Source: Ricinus communis (Eukaryota > Streptophyta > Magnoliopsida > Malpighiales > Euphorbiaceae). Taken from it: 64,000 nt of DNA. Below are positions 43,301 through 56,060 of this stretch, one piece after another. Position 1 is the first letter of the stretch. Every line of letters starts with the position of its first letter. The stretch lies in the NCBI RefSeq assembly GCF_019578655.1, contig NC_063260.1:4466501-4530500 (forward strand). The letters are read 5' to 3'. Below the pieces are notes generated by a model. The model did no database searches. It had not been told where the DNA came from and was given only the letters and a program-made list of their open reading frames with translations. The position numbers were made by a program, and so were the translations under genes.

Positions 43301-46300
43301 GCAACTGAAATATTATGAGTCTACAGAATAAATTTAACAACGTCAACAAACTGTACAGTTATGAAGCAGATACATTTTCACTTTGGGATTATACGTCATA
43401 ATATTATATATGCAGGTTGCATCAGGGGAATAGATTGGTCTCCTATTAATTTCCATATGCAAACCAGGAGGTTAAAACCTCACTTTAAGAACTCAAAGTT
43501 CCCTCATTTCCAGCTTCTTCTGTAACAAGCCAAACACAAGCAGGACTAACTTATTAGAGGAATAGCATGACGCAGCACATACAGGCCATTAACCCCTGTA
43601 ACTTGTCATAATCAATTTGAAATGGCATATGCATTTACACATTTAGTCACTATTTTTTTTCCAATATTTATTAAAATTTAATCTTGAAATTTATTAAGAA
43701 GCACATCCCATAAAATGGTAAGAACATGCAAAAAAATACAATTGATAATTTATTAAGCAGTTAATTAAAAGAGTCAACTTATATAATTTAATAGTTGGAT
43801 GATTAACCTAGGCATGTTCATGGGTTGGTCCATTTTGGTTACCCTGAGGTCCTAGAGACTGAGACCTTAACAAGTCCCCATATCCAGTTCAGTTCTAGAC
43901 TGGTTCCACTACAGGCCAAGCCCTATTTCCAGTTCCCAAAAGAATTGTATTTACTTAATATTTTAAAAGTAAAAAAGTCCAAATTAATATTCTTTACAAA
44001 TACTATGGTTTGACGCCAAAGAAACTCAAAACCTACCTCGTCTTCTTACAGAATTGGATACAAAGCCGATAAGGAACATGCCAAGACAAAGGGAAGATCT
44101 TCCATATCTCCTCATTTGTTCTTATTCGACGCTTTATCCATGCATATCTTCGTTCTGTTTTATCCAGCTTAGCTAGCTCTATAATATAGAAAAAGCTGAA
44201 ATTTCATAAGAAAGCTCATGCACTAAGATAATAAATAAAGCTCCTGTCCCAAAATTATACATATGAAAACAAATGAAACAATTTAAAACTAAATAAAGCA
44301 AGTAGTACAAACCAGCTCCTTCAAAGATTTGTTCATATGAAGTAAGCTCCCTACTGCAAAAATTATTTACCAACTCTTCTCTCACAGATGGCTCCAAAGC
44401 ATCAACGACCAAACATGCATCAGATAAGTGCTGCAGTAAATTATTTTCCTCTGTCTCTTTCCCAGTACCTAAGCTGAGAAAAAAAAAATTAAGGAAAAAA
44501 GTGAAAAAGAAAGAAAGGCACTGAGTCATATCACTTATTTGAAACAAATATGGGATAATTAAAAAGAAAAGTAAGTTGTTGCAACTAAGTAAATATCTTG
44601 GACGGATCATTTATCCATCCCACCAAAGAAGCTTGTCAAACATGACAAAAAAATGGCGTCAAACATGAAAAAAAATGATGGAGTTACTAGCAATAGAAAA
44701 TATAGATATGCTCTCCCTTCCAACATCAGCTTTCACATAAGCACTCTCAGTCTCCCTTCCTGCTTTTTCATCGTTCTTTTGCTAGAAAACTCCAGTGGAA
44801 GTTTCAAGTAATAAATAAAGTGGCCATAGATGAGTCACATGTAAAAGACAGTTGTCCAAAGGAGAAAATTAAGAAGATTGTAATTCTAATATAAACTCTT
44901 GAAAAGATAAGAACATTCATGTTTAGGTACGCACATGGCAAAATTTGACTAGAAAAACAAACATGATCACTAAAGAGCGTGAACATACATCAAAATACAT
45001 ATTTTGGCATCTGAATTTCAGCTTTAATGCTTAACTAGACTATTTATTCAAATGAAAACAGAAAAACCATCTAGCACTGGATTCATTTAAAATTTAAACC
45101 CAATTCTATATATGATCTCTTTCATACTTGTATTACTACATCCAAGACTAATTACCAATTCCCACATTTGAGGTCCCATAAAAGACGAGGTCCCATTCTG
45201 ATGGTAAAGCATCCAAAACTTCTACTAAAGGCAGCACAGAAAAGCCTCATTTTCTAAAGACTTTATCACCAAAAAACCCCCAAAAGAAAAATCAACTAAA
45301 CAAGGTCAAAATGTGAAAAAAGAAAATGAATTCTTAAGCCAAGTTGCCTTCATTCAAATAAAGAAGTTGATTTGATTCATACTGAACTTCCACATCACAA
45401 AATACAAAGATTCAATGAGGATAGATTATAGAACAGACAGGAGGTAGCTCTCGTGACAGAAAGCTAATGATATCTAGATAGGGTGTTTCTCTTTTCTTCT
45501 CTTTCATGTTTAAACACAGGCATATAATGACACCTCAGAACATAAACCTTTTTCATGGGCGTGGAGGAAAGGAGTGAACTCCAACTACAAGACCTGCTTG
45601 AGAAAAGCACTTCTCTATATTCATATTTTCCTCACCTTTCGTTTTTGTCTTTTAGGGGAAGGGTTTGGCTGTTGAAACCATTAACCTACCTGCAATTACC
45701 TGAAGATCGAAAATATACCACTGAGCTAAACCCAATTGGTAAATTCTCAATACCTCTAATTACAGAATTTTCATAAACTCAAAATTTTTTATGATTTACA
45801 GAACTATGCAACCCAAAATCTTTGAAGCAGAGAAAGAGAATCCATATAGACGAATCCAATTAACTTGGTATTAAGGCTTAGTTGAGTTTAGAAGCGGAAA
45901 TTAGAAGTGATTAAATGGAATTTGATGATGATAGTGAAGACAATATTGAGCTTAATAATGATACATTGTGCTTTGATAATGAACAAGTGTTTTAAGAATT
46001 ATAGCTTTAGTCTAGCATTACTAGGATTAGGAACCTTATATATTTTGGATTTAAAACCTTTATTGTTAAAGTTTAATGTGTTTTTTTGTCATGCCTTTGT
46101 GTTTTAAGTATTAATTGCTTTTCTTGTTAGTTTTTTTTTTTTTAAACTTTTACTATTACTGCACCTTGTGTCTATCTTACGCGTGGCTGTGCCTTGAACT
46201 TAAACTCCAAGACTCCTTTGCGCCTTTATTAACTATGTATGTAACCAAGGTAATAGTAGAATAGATGCCAATTTATATAAACCCGAAGCTCCTGCTTTAC

Positions 46301-49300
46301 CTGAATATGCACCAATGGAGCTAATCCCAATTGGTAAATTATGATTTCCCTCCGATTTCTCGATTTGTCATAAAACCTCACAATGTATATGATTATAGAA
46401 CTATATAGACAAAGGCAATAGCATTGGATATTCCAATTGTCCTTTCAAGAATTCAACATATTAAAGTCGGGGAATTGTTCCCAAAATTACCAAATGTAGG
46501 GGGGGAGGAGGGACATTGCTTATGGGACATCAATAATTGCTTATTCTGAGGCCATTGAACTACCATACAAAGAACACTTTTATCAATTATACACATATTC
46601 TCATTAAGTTACGGAAATATACATATTCCACCAGAAAGAATAGAAAGAATGAGCAAGGCATCCAAATAATAAGAATTTATAAAAAAAAAAAGTTACTAAG
46701 AATAAAACTAAAAGTGACCTTATAGCTTTTAATGGAAACGATATAGTGGTCACAAACAAAGTGATGCAAACAAGAAAAACTTTAAGAAAAGCAAAATTCA
46801 AAGAATCAAGAGGTTTAGAATTTTGGTCTAATATTTACAATTTCAATATCCAAAGAAAATTTTGTAATTTCTAGCTTTGCTAGAACAATAGCTGCACTTT
46901 ATTTTAAGAGTATTTATTTTGTTTTCAGTCTGATTTAGGAGTTTTACTGGTATGCTATTTCCTACTTAGTATTAGTTGTAATTTTTCTAATTTAGGATTC
47001 CTAATCCAAGTAGTGTTAGGATTAGTTTAGTCTATATGTACCTAGGCTTGTAATAGTTGAGGATATAAATTTCAGTTCAATAAAAATTAAAGCGATGTTG
47101 CTATTTTGAATTGTGTGATTCAGTTCTTCCCTAGGTGTGATTCTGAAGGAACCTTTTGTTAGGTGTGATTCTCAAGAGCTTTTAGGTGATTCTTAGAAGT
47201 TTTTTCTATCTTTTCTTTGCTCATTAAAGTATCGTATCTCAGCTCCTGTCATAAACATCAAATTTCAACCTTTAACTTCTATGTTTTACACAAATTTACA
47301 TATAGAACAGCTTACTCTAAATCTGTTCTACATCACAAAGGACATACCTTGAGAAATCAGAAAATACATGCGACTTGAGTATTTGTTTAATATTTTTGAA
47401 CTTCTCTCTGAGCTCTGTAATCTTTGGTATATCCCTATAGGCTTCAAAATGGCTGCATAATTGGTTTACAGCCTGCAATACATCATGAATCATTGAATGA
47501 TAAAGCAGTTTTCCAATAATGTCCATAGTTGATAGAAAAAGATAAAAATGCAATCCAATTAGCTAGAACCGATATTCTAGGTAGATATTAGCATTTTTCT
47601 TGTAACTTCTTCCAAATATAAGTAAGGATATATTTTATAGTTAAAAGAGAAGAAGATATTCTGGTAGAAACAGGAAAAATATGAAAACTAGATATATGCA
47701 TTAATCAATTGAATAGAAGACATAGTAATTCAACAGGTAACGACCACAAATTCTCAGAAGTTTTAAGTGTAATTTCAATAAATACCCATTCCACAGCAGA
47801 GAAAATCCAATCTGACACTATCACTAAAAGATATGTGAACGATAGGGGCCTGATTTCTGTACTGAGATTAAAAGTTGAGAACAAACTTTAACAATGTACC
47901 TTTAGAATGAGATGATACTTAGATATATCTACTGCATGTAGCTTGTTCAAATATTACATTCCACTAGTGGCTCTCTAATTCACATATGTACATCCAGTAA
48001 TACTGAAGTTTCAGAGAAACATAAAGCTCTTCTCTGAAATGTCCAATAAGTAGAAGAACAAAATGTATTGATGAAAGTTATTTACAAATGCCCTAACATA
48101 ATTACTTGTTCAAGGCTAACAGAGAAACAAAAAGAATAAAACAGGACAACCAAGCCACAAACTGCACTTAGCTTCCAACTAAAAGCACTATAGATGAATA
48201 TAATGCACCACTTAATCGTGAAACTTTATAAATTGCAGTCAATCACTATGTACCTCCAACTGAGCAGCTGCCTCCTTATATTGCCGTTTAGAAGCCATTA
48301 ACTGAAGCTGCTCAACGGCAGACACTGCCATAACAAAGAGGCAAATTATGGAAATTTATACACAAAAATATCCATTTAAAACACAAAAGTCAAATTTTAC
48401 GAGTCTCATGTACCAAGGCTGGACTACTGCCATAGAAACTGCAGAAATAGAACTAAGGGTGAAACTCAAACAATATTATGAAATCCTATTTCTTGGCTTT
48501 ATACGAATTCATCTCATAATAACAGTTCCACAATCCAAAATATTGCTTTCAGGCTTGGCAAATGAACTATTCAAAAAGGCCTATTTTCATACCTAGAAGT
48601 AAAAGAAATGAAGGCTGTATGGCACCAAGGATGCACACCAAGCAATACATGAAGATAATTACTAACCCAACATGGTAAGACGGTGAAGAGCAGTAATAGT
48701 GGTTGTTATATGCTTCTTTGCAAAGTCCAACTTCTTAATGTCACGGCATATTTCCTGAACCATGGTCTCACTCTGCTCAGCTTTGGTTTTTATTTCTCTT
48801 ATCTTGTACATGAGTTCCTGCTTTCCAGGAAAACAAAGTCAATTCATTCACTAAGGAATAGCCCTTGGGAAACATAGATTTCATGGGCAGACAGAAGCAC
48901 TAAGATCAACCATGAAAGTCATAATGCTAATAACAAAGTTTTTACGATTTCCATGTCACAAATTGAATAATAATAACAAAAGAAAATGAATCTAACAAGC
49001 TCACCTCTACAGCATGTGTAGCAGCAGCAAGATCTTCCTTGGCTTTAGTTCTGGAATTGCTCTGTAAACAAAATAGCAAAGCCAACAAACTTTGAAAATA
49101 AATGTCCATATAGAAATGGGTATGCAGTGGTTAGAAATTGTACTCGTACAAGGCACAAGCACATTTCTACTGCTTTTCTTTTTTAAATTGCTCCTGGTTA
49201 GGAACAAATAATTTGCAAGAATTCCAATCAATTGAAATCTTGCAAAATGACAGTTTTGATATGATTTCATTTCTTTCAAAATGCTTTGTTCTTTTAAGTT

Positions 49301-49831
49301 GAAAGAATTGAGTTCGAGCAATTATGAACTTTCCAAACATGAGAATTAATTAAATAGATATCATCTCAAGTCATTTCTATAATTTGCAGACTTTCCAATA
49401 AGAGGAAAGTGAGAATTAAAACTTCATTATAAAGCAAAGTAACATAGAATTAGATAATAAAAAGGAAAAGATGACAGACCTGTTGACGAACAGCAGCTAG
49501 TATTCCAGCATCAACACGGCGAATTTCACTGTGTATTTTTTGCATAAGTGGCTCAACTCCAGACAATGATGCCTCTGTCACATCATCAATACCATACTTT
49601 CATAATGCAGCATCATCACAATAAAAACATACATTACTGTTCCGAAAAAGTTCCAACTATATGAAAAGATATATCCAGGACAAAAATTAACCTACTCCAA
49701 CTGATGCAAAAAGTACGCTAAAAAATCAATTAGAGAATGCAATAATCGAAACAAGATCACAAAAAAGGCAAAGAGAAGTGACCTGTTGGGAACATCTGAT
49801 TGATGTACTCAAATGCGCTTGATTTATCCAT
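34311..49831 (-). CDS. VPS53: Vacuolar protein sorting-associated protein 53 (VPS53), GARP/EARP subunit
   Basis: Subunit of the GARP tethering complex (VPS51-54) that captures endosome-derived vesicles at the trans-Golgi network; the Arabidopsis member is HIT1. Twenty-four minus-strand exons: 49831-49783, 49574-49480, 49061-49005, 48817-48667, 48324-48254, 47472-47348, 44473-44313, 44178-44037, 43084-43021, 42408-42226, 42141-42100, 41540-41436, 41359-41300, 40599-40522, 40032-39925, 39825-39760, 39304-39227, 39139-39006, 38918-38825, 38392-38315, 37531-37469, 36741-36673, 36590-36495, 34592-34311. Total 2451 nt, 816 aa, near the plant norm of about 830. It begins [16 protein letters not shown]. 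The Vps53 N-terminal domain with coiled coils covers about 20-380 ([20 protein letters not shown] near 142; [21 protein letters not shown] near 250). The end is an Ala/Thr-rich tail (about 725-816). Every exon joins in frame with GT-AG introns. Intron 6 (about 2.9 kb) and intron 23 (about 1.9 kb) carry repeats. Confidence 0.95.
35810..36525. repeat. Tandem duplication inside VPS53 intron 23 reaching into exon 23
   Basis: Copy 1 (about 35810-36167) and copy 2 (about 36171-36525) share long blocks such as GAGTGATTTTCTATTATTTAAT, CTAACAGAAAGTGG and GAAGTCATGAAACACCAGC. Copy 2 ends within functional exon 23. Copy 1 therefore carries a decayed copy of the last roughly 25 nt of that exon plus its splice donor (near 36142). 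Confidence 0.85.
45560..45775 (-). mobile_element. Possible tRNA-derived SINE-like repeat in VPS53 intron 6
   Basis: On the minus strand the segment contains TTAGCTCAGTGGTA, a good tRNA/SINE A-box, followed about 50 nt later by GGTTTCAACAGCC, a B-box-like word. A related segment at about 46295-46430 shares the ATCCCAATTGGTAAATT and CATAAAACTCA-type words. Similarity extends upstream of the A-box, so the exact class is uncertain. Confidence 0.3.
46850..47220 (+). mobile_element. LTR-like fragment in VPS53 intron 6
   Basis: Contains a plant LTR-like run: TAGTCTATATGTACCTAGGC, GAGGATATAAATTTCAGTTC and CAATAAAAATTAAAG, then three AGGTGTGATTCT-type repeats (47130-47200). Neither end nor a target duplication was defined. 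It lies antisense to VPS53. Confidence 0.35.
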
Positions 49832-50056
49832 TGAAATTGAAGGATTTTATAAATGTTAAGCTATTTTTGAAGGATTTATCAATCTTTGATACACCCACCT
49901 CCGTAAATTAGATCGGAATACTGAATTGATTGATGTGATTTTGGTGGCACCGATCATAGCATGGGTGTTTTTTTTTTCCTTTTGCTTGATGAATGTATCA
50001 GTGATTTCTAAGCCCAGCCCATATCTGTTTAAACCCACCCGAGAAAAAAACACAAT
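49832..50056 (-). promoter_or_regulatory. VPS53 5' region / probable proximal promoter
   Basis: The roughly 225 bp between the VPS53 ATG and a MITE-like element. Two AGCCCA motifs (TGGGCT on the gene strand, site II-like) sit near 50009-50021. No clear TATA box was identified. Confidence 0.4.
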
Positions 50057-50057
50057 T

Positions 50058-50676
50058 GGTGTAATTACTATTTGTCTGTTCTAATTCTTCATATTATACA
50101 AATTATTTTTTAATATTTAAAATTAATATTTTCTACTATTTTATTTTGTAAGCTTATCCTAAAAGTTATTCCCTCAAATTGTTGTCAAACAATGTTAACT
50201 AAGTTTAGTTTTATATAATTTATTTCTATTAATCGATAAATTATCTCTAATAGTTTATTTATTTACTAAAAATTTCCACATCTTTTAATAAAATAATTAT
50301 TATCTATTTTATTTAAAATCAAAACAGTTAAAAAACTAAATTGATAAAAAAATTCAACTAATAACAAATTAGTTTAGTCTATATACCTAGCTTCGTAAGA
50401 GTTTATTTTTAGTTAGTTTGATTTTAGTTTAATAAAGTTATAGTCATTAAATTTATTATTAAATATGAGACTTATTTAAAGTTATTTTTTATTAAATTAA
50501 TAAAAAATTATTTTTAATAAAAATAAATTTAGTGTCTATACAAAAAATTACTTAATATTTAACAAGAAGGATTTTTTAGTATAAAATTATAAAATAAAAT
50601 GAAGAAATTATGTACATTTTAAATGCTAAGGGTAATTAGTGCAATATAAAAAAAAAGAGATATATAGTAATTACCC
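50058..50676. mobile_element. MITE-like element, same family as the 1.3-kb copy
   Basis: The left end GGTGTAATTACTATTTG and right end ATATAGTAATTACCC are inverted; the inner blocks AAAATAAAATG/CTATTTTATTTTG also pair. Words such as TAACTAAGTTTAGTTTTATA match the 1311-2056 element. It sits about 230 bp upstream of the VPS53 start codon. Confidence 0.65.
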
Positions 50677-51224
50677 TAAAAGAAATACCATAAAATTAAT
50701 TGAGTGTTTAGTTTGTTGATAAAAAGATATGAATGTTTGATTTAGATGTTTTAAATAGCGAATAATTATTTTTACTCAATGATTAAATTAAAGCATCTAG
50801 TAAGATTTAATAATCAACAATTGATAGTTGATTTAATACCAATTAATTACTCATTCTATCAATTCTATTTTAAAAAATTTTATTAGTTAATAGTTTATAT
50901 GATTATTTTATTTATTTTGATAATATTATCCTTATAAAAAGATAGTTCAAAATAACTTATTTTAAATTGATTATATATAATTATTTTTTTAAATTTATGA
51001 TAAATAACTTTTGTTTTTAAATCATAACTAATTGAACTATAAGATTAGGATGCACAGGTTGAGCGTTGCTAATGACATTATTGTACATCAAGAGTATAGA
51101 GATTTCTTTTTTGTTTAAGAATCTTGATTTGTCTTAATATATTTATAGGGTATGTTAGAGCTTAATAGTGTTGGATAATGATAAACTATATATCTATAGT
51201 AATGCAATAAAATAGAAGATATTA
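50677..51224. other. AT-rich spacer
   Basis: Nothing recognisable. Confidence 0.5.
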
Positions 51225-51470
51225 TGTTATGATAATATTAAATTGTTTGGGTTATATTGAATGTCTATCGTTACGTCTATGGATAGATTTCCTTATGTAA
51301 ATAGAATTCTATCTTTCTAACCCTTTACATATATAAATAGGTGTTACAATCAACGAAATATACATACATACACACATATACACATCCAGTAAAATTGTTT
51401 TATTTTCTCTTTATTTCTTTGTTCTTGTTCTCAATTTTACAACATTCTTGTTATTGTTCTTTGTTTTACA
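51225..51470 (+). repeat. 5' LTR of the deleted Copia element
   Basis: 246 bp, TG...CA ends, with internal TATAAATAG. Confidence 0.75.
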
Positions 51471-53279
51471 ATATGTTATCAGCATGATTGCTTACACAAG
51501 ATTCAAGCACGATCTTATTCTACAATATTATTTGTGATTGCTACCTAATTTGGATAGCGTAGCTTGTGGTTTGCTATAACCCAGCTAAGATGAAAAAAGA
51601 ATAATAATTTGAAGAAACAAGATTCAAGACTCAAAGTAAAGTTGATGCTTTCATTTTTAATAAAACATGATATCACATTATTATAGTAAAATTTTATTTT
51701 GGCTATTTTATGATATTTGTTTCTTGAGGGATGCTATAATCTTAACTATTTTAGTCCATATACATTTCTTTTATATGCATATCAAAATTAATATTATTAT
51801 TATTTCATGTAATATAGTTAACACATATTTTATAGAGATATTTTTTAATGTTAGTTAATGTTAACTCTAATTCTTAAAGAACTATTGTTGTATGTAGTTC
51901 CTCAAGAACTTATATTATAAATTTTAGTTCCTAGAGAACTAGTATTGATTTTAGTTCGTGAAGCACTAATTAAATAAATAACTAAGGTTTAAACTTTTGA
52001 AAAATTTTGATCCTATGTTCTTGAAAAACTAAGTAATTTGAAATCTAATATAATTATTTATTAAGGAATTAATATTTTATGTTCTTGAAAAACTAAATAT
52101 ATTAGTCTCTAAAAGAATTATTTATCATGGATATTAGATGTCGAAATATATCTGGATGCTACGAGTCTTGAAAACATAATCAAAGATGGAAATCAAGAAT
52201 ATCAATAAAATCGCGTCAAGATGATGATTTTTTCTTCGTTATCATCTTTTTGAAATACTGAAACTTGAATATTTGACAGTTAAAGATTCATTGATTTTTT
52301 TAAAAAAATTGAAAGAAAGATATGACCATTATAAATCAATCATCATTCCAAATGCCCGTTATGAATGGATGTATTTATGATTTCAAGACTTTAATTGTAA
52401 GAATATGATTTTGCAGTTATCAGAATTAGTTCTAAATTGAAATTATATGGAGAAAATATTATTGATCATGATATGTTAGAGAAGACATTTACTACTCAAA
52501 TATGCTCATGCAGTAGCAATATCGAAAAAAAAGTCTCAGAAAATATTTTGAATTAATTTCATTTCTTAGTGCTGAGAAAAATAATGCGCTCTTATTGAAA
52601 AGTCATGAAAACTGTTCAACTGATTCTGCTCCATTCTCTGAAGTGAATGAGACAGCATATAACAATGTTAGGCATGGACGAGGAAAAGGACGAAACAATA
52701 ATTGTAGTCAATGATGTGACTGAAACTATGACCGAAATTATAATAACAACAATAGTAGTGTTAAAAGCAATAATGCATATATCCACAAGAAGTGAAAAAA
52801 TCGTGAAGAGAATAATGGAGCAAAGCAAAATTTAAAAATCAATAATATCGATGTGGCATAAAAGGACATTGGTCTCGTACTTGTTGTACACCAAAACATC
52901 TTATCGATCTATATCAAGAGTCATTGAAGAAGAAAAGCAACAATATAGAAGCAAAATCGACAGATTTATTTACAAAAGCACTCCTTACAACAATATTTGA
53001 GAAGTTGGTGAACAAAATTGGTATGCGCTGACTAAAAGATCTTTATTAGAAGTCGTGTTTTCATGAATAAGAAATTTTGATGCACTATACTCTTTTTCCC
53101 TTAGCTTGAATTTTGTTTCATTGGATTTTCTAGCAAGGTTTTTAATAAAGCAGTGTTATGGCGCAAGCTTCTACATGAATAATGCACTCTTTTTCCTTTA
53201 CTAAGATTTTTTCCAACAAAATTTTTCTGAGTAAGGTTTTAACGATGCATATTCTTTATAATAAACATCTAAGAGGGAG

Positions 53280-53496
53280 TGTTATGATAATATTAGAGTA
53301 TTTGAGTTATATTGGATGTCTATTATTATGTTTATGGATAGATTTCTTTATGTAAATAGAATTATATCTTTGTAACCATTTACACCTATAAATAGGTGTT
53401 ACAATCAATGAAATATACACACATATATACCTACACATACATAAAAATTACTCTCTCTTCTCTTTTTATTTTCTTGTTCTTGTTCTTTATTTTATA
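53280..53496 (+). repeat. 3' LTR of the deleted Copia element
   Basis: 217 bp, starts TG. The terminal CA appears mutated to TA. Similar to the 5' LTR over most of its length. Confidence 0.7.
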
Positions 53497-55060
53497 ATAA
53501 AACAGTGTTTTCCAAATCAATTTTATTAAAGTGAATTACCAATTGATTTTTTTTCTATTCAGAATCAAGCCATCGAAAATGACGTCGGAGCATTTATACT
53601 TTTTCATCATGCAGATTTCATCTATTAACATTACAACTTCTGTATATTTACTTTTTTGCACTTATGGACAAGAAACTTAGGAACTAAATAGTGTGCATAA
53701 AGGGATGTTAGTATCATTTTCACTTCAAAGAAATAGTACATCCACTACATGTAGGCTTGTTCACATGTCCTCCCTTTATACCCATGTATCCTCCATTCAA
53801 TCTAAAAATAAAGTTGCCAGCAATGCTAGTTACGAGTGTATGACTGACATTTCTTTCATATTTAAAAATGGATGATTTACATTTTTAGCTTCTATTGTTC
53901 AAATTATACATGAACAATATTCTAATATCTATCAACACAATTAGTTGCATATCATTTGTTAACATTTATATGAAATTGCGTATTAGAATATTATTTATGT
54001 GTAAATTGGATCGTAAAAATGGATTAATTAATATTTATTATGGATTCCGTTAATATTTTTAATTTTAAACTACTAATAGAATAATTAAGTTAAAAAATAT
54101 TAAAAATACCTAAATTTGCATATATTATATACATTGTATATATAAAAATATTATGAATATACTAATAATTTTATTTAATTTTTTTAGCTAATTTTTATGT
54201 AAATTTATGATTAAATTATTTATGTGATAATAATGATAGTACTAATAATAATGAATATAACAAAATAGATTAAAAATCTAACCGACCAATAAAAAGTTAA
54301 GTAAGATAGTTATCGAGTATAAATGGCTAAATTTATGAAGTTGCTAGATAGTTTGCATAACGGATCATAAACAACCTTATTTTGGTTATAACTCTTTTTA
54401 TTTTTGTTGTTTTTATAGAAATAAAATCTTAAAATTACTATAAAAATAATAGATAAGTTCAATAATGAAAACATCAATTTTATTAATTTATATTTTAAAT
54501 AAAACTATTAATATTTACAATTAATTTATTTCGAACAATATCATGTTTTAAAAGCCTTTTTACAATAATGTTTCATCAACGTCAGCCACAAAGTATAATG
54601 ATTAAGTTTATATGGATTTAAACACATAAACTATTAGGTAAACTACAATTTAGTTTTATAAGTGATAGTGATGTTTACAAAAGAACATCTTTTTCCTTAT
54701 TTGATGTGTTATCCTCATTTTGCTAAAACAAAAAAAAAAATGTTAAGAAAGTATATAGCTTTCGAATAAGGAAAAAGTGATAGGCATAAAAATTCATGCA
54801 ATACATTGTCGTTTTTGTGGACTTTTGGCTTGCGAGAAAGGACTGCAAAGTAATTCGATTTGCTAAAATTGATTTGAGGAACACTATTGTATGACCAGAA
54901 AAGTCATTGCACAACAAAGCTTAAAAATACCTTAATATTACTACCTCTTCAAGTTTACATATATATATAGTTATACTTCTCCAAAGATCGAACCAATTTA
55001 TAAGTTATCCATAACTTTTTTTGAAATATAAATTATTCAAAACGATAACAAAGATATTCA
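53497..55060. other. AT-rich intergenic DNA, no gene seen
   Basis: Short open frames only. No domain or repeat that I can name. Confidence 0.5.
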
Positions 55061-55338
55061 AAATTAATTTAATATTAATTTTTTGAAATATAAATTACTC
55101 AAATTTATAACAATACAATAAAGAATAAAATACTAAGGACAATGTTTCAAAATTAATTTGGCTAAATTAAAATACCAAATTACCCTTCTCTATCCAGCAA
55201 CTAGTCATATAAAATGACATCCGATGATTTGGATTTTTTTGTCTACATAACAAGTCTGTTCACACCTACTCAAAATTAATTTAATATTAATTTTGTGAAA
55301 TTTAAATTACTCAAATTTATAGCAATGCAATAAAGAAT
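55061..55338. repeat. Older diverged copy of the local repeat
   Basis: About 55061-55265 matches 55273-55477 with scattered substitutions (AATTAATTTAATATTAATTTT, ACTAGTCATATAAAA, ACATAACAAGTCTGTTCACA) at an offset of 212 bp. Confidence 0.75.
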
Positions 55339-55850
55339 AAAACACTAGGAATAATGTTTTAAAATCAATTTGGCAAAATTTAAATACCAAATTACCTTTC
55401 TCTATCTAGTAACTAGTCATATAAAACGACATCCAACGATTTGAATTTTTTTATCGACATAACAAGTCTGTTCACATCACGTCGTACTAATATGCACATG
55501 CAAAAATGATCATTTACATGACCAAATAATGCACCTAAAAGACTTGTATTATCTTTTATATGAATTATAATAATGAGAGTATCATATGTGGACCCTATTT
55601 TTAATGATATTTGTGTACCGTTATAACTATAACAATTTGCCCTTTTAACTTGAAGTCAATACACAATTAGTTTAGATTTTAATTTCTAGCCAACTTACCT
55701 AGCAAGTTAGCAAAAATAATTAATTCAACCCAATCAAAAGACGTACTCAATGTAAGAAGTTCAATTTAGTCCTTGAACTTCATAAGTCATTCATATTATT
55801 TAACAAAAATAATTAGATAATATTTTAAATTAAATAATATTATTTAACTC
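55339..55850. repeat. 512-bp direct repeat, copy 1
   Basis: Begins AAAACACTAGGAATAATG and ends AATATTATTTAACTC. No difference from copy 2 (56061-56572) was seen on reading. It contains the left arm of the foldback element found downstream. Confidence 0.9.
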
Positions 55851-56060
55851 TTGACAAGTTAATAATGTAACGGACTCAAAAATGTTTGAAGTCCGAATAG
55901 TATAGATTTTCTTATTATAAATAGATGTACATTAGAAGGAAGAGGATATAACTTGAATGCTTGAACTATCTTCCCTACTATCTCTCTTTGTAAAATCTTC
56001 TTTCAATAAAAGTTTAAATTATTTACTTATCTTCTATTTTACTTATATCTTTTATCTTCT
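55851..56060 (+). repeat. 210-bp spacer between the direct repeats, LTR-tail-like
   Basis: Contains TATAAATAGATGTACATT, then CTCTCTTTGTAAAATC and CAATAAAAG, resembling the promoter/R region of a plant LTR. No partner LTR or flanking target duplication was found, so the assignment is tentative. Confidence 0.3.

Larger units (their letters stand above)
51225..53496 (+). mobile_element. Internally deleted Ty1/Copia-type LTR retrotransposon
   Basis: The 5' LTR (51225-51470) and 3' LTR (53280-53496) both start TGTTATGATAATATTA and share TGTAAATAGAATT, TATAAATAGGTGTTACAATC and CTTGTTCTT. The 5' LTR is followed by TTATCAGCATGATTGC, a primer-binding-site-like sequence. The 3' LTR is preceded by the purine tract AAGAGGGAG. 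The interior (about 52120-53070) encodes, with several stops and frameshifts, a Copia gag (UBN2-type) remnant, zinc-knuckle-like GHWSRTC, then directly the C-terminal end of the RNase H region (TKALLTTIFEKLVNKIGMR). Protease, integrase and reverse transcriptase are absent. The two LTRs have visibly diverged. No convincing target duplication. Confidence 0.85.

Noticed and set aside
52616..52835. Overlapping 60-70 codon frames on both strands
   Set aside because: Out-of-frame reads of the decayed Copia gag segment.
51220..53501. Target-site duplication for the Copia element
   Set aside because: The flanks TATTA and ATAAA do not match and the 3' end has lost its CA, so the duplication cannot be claimed.
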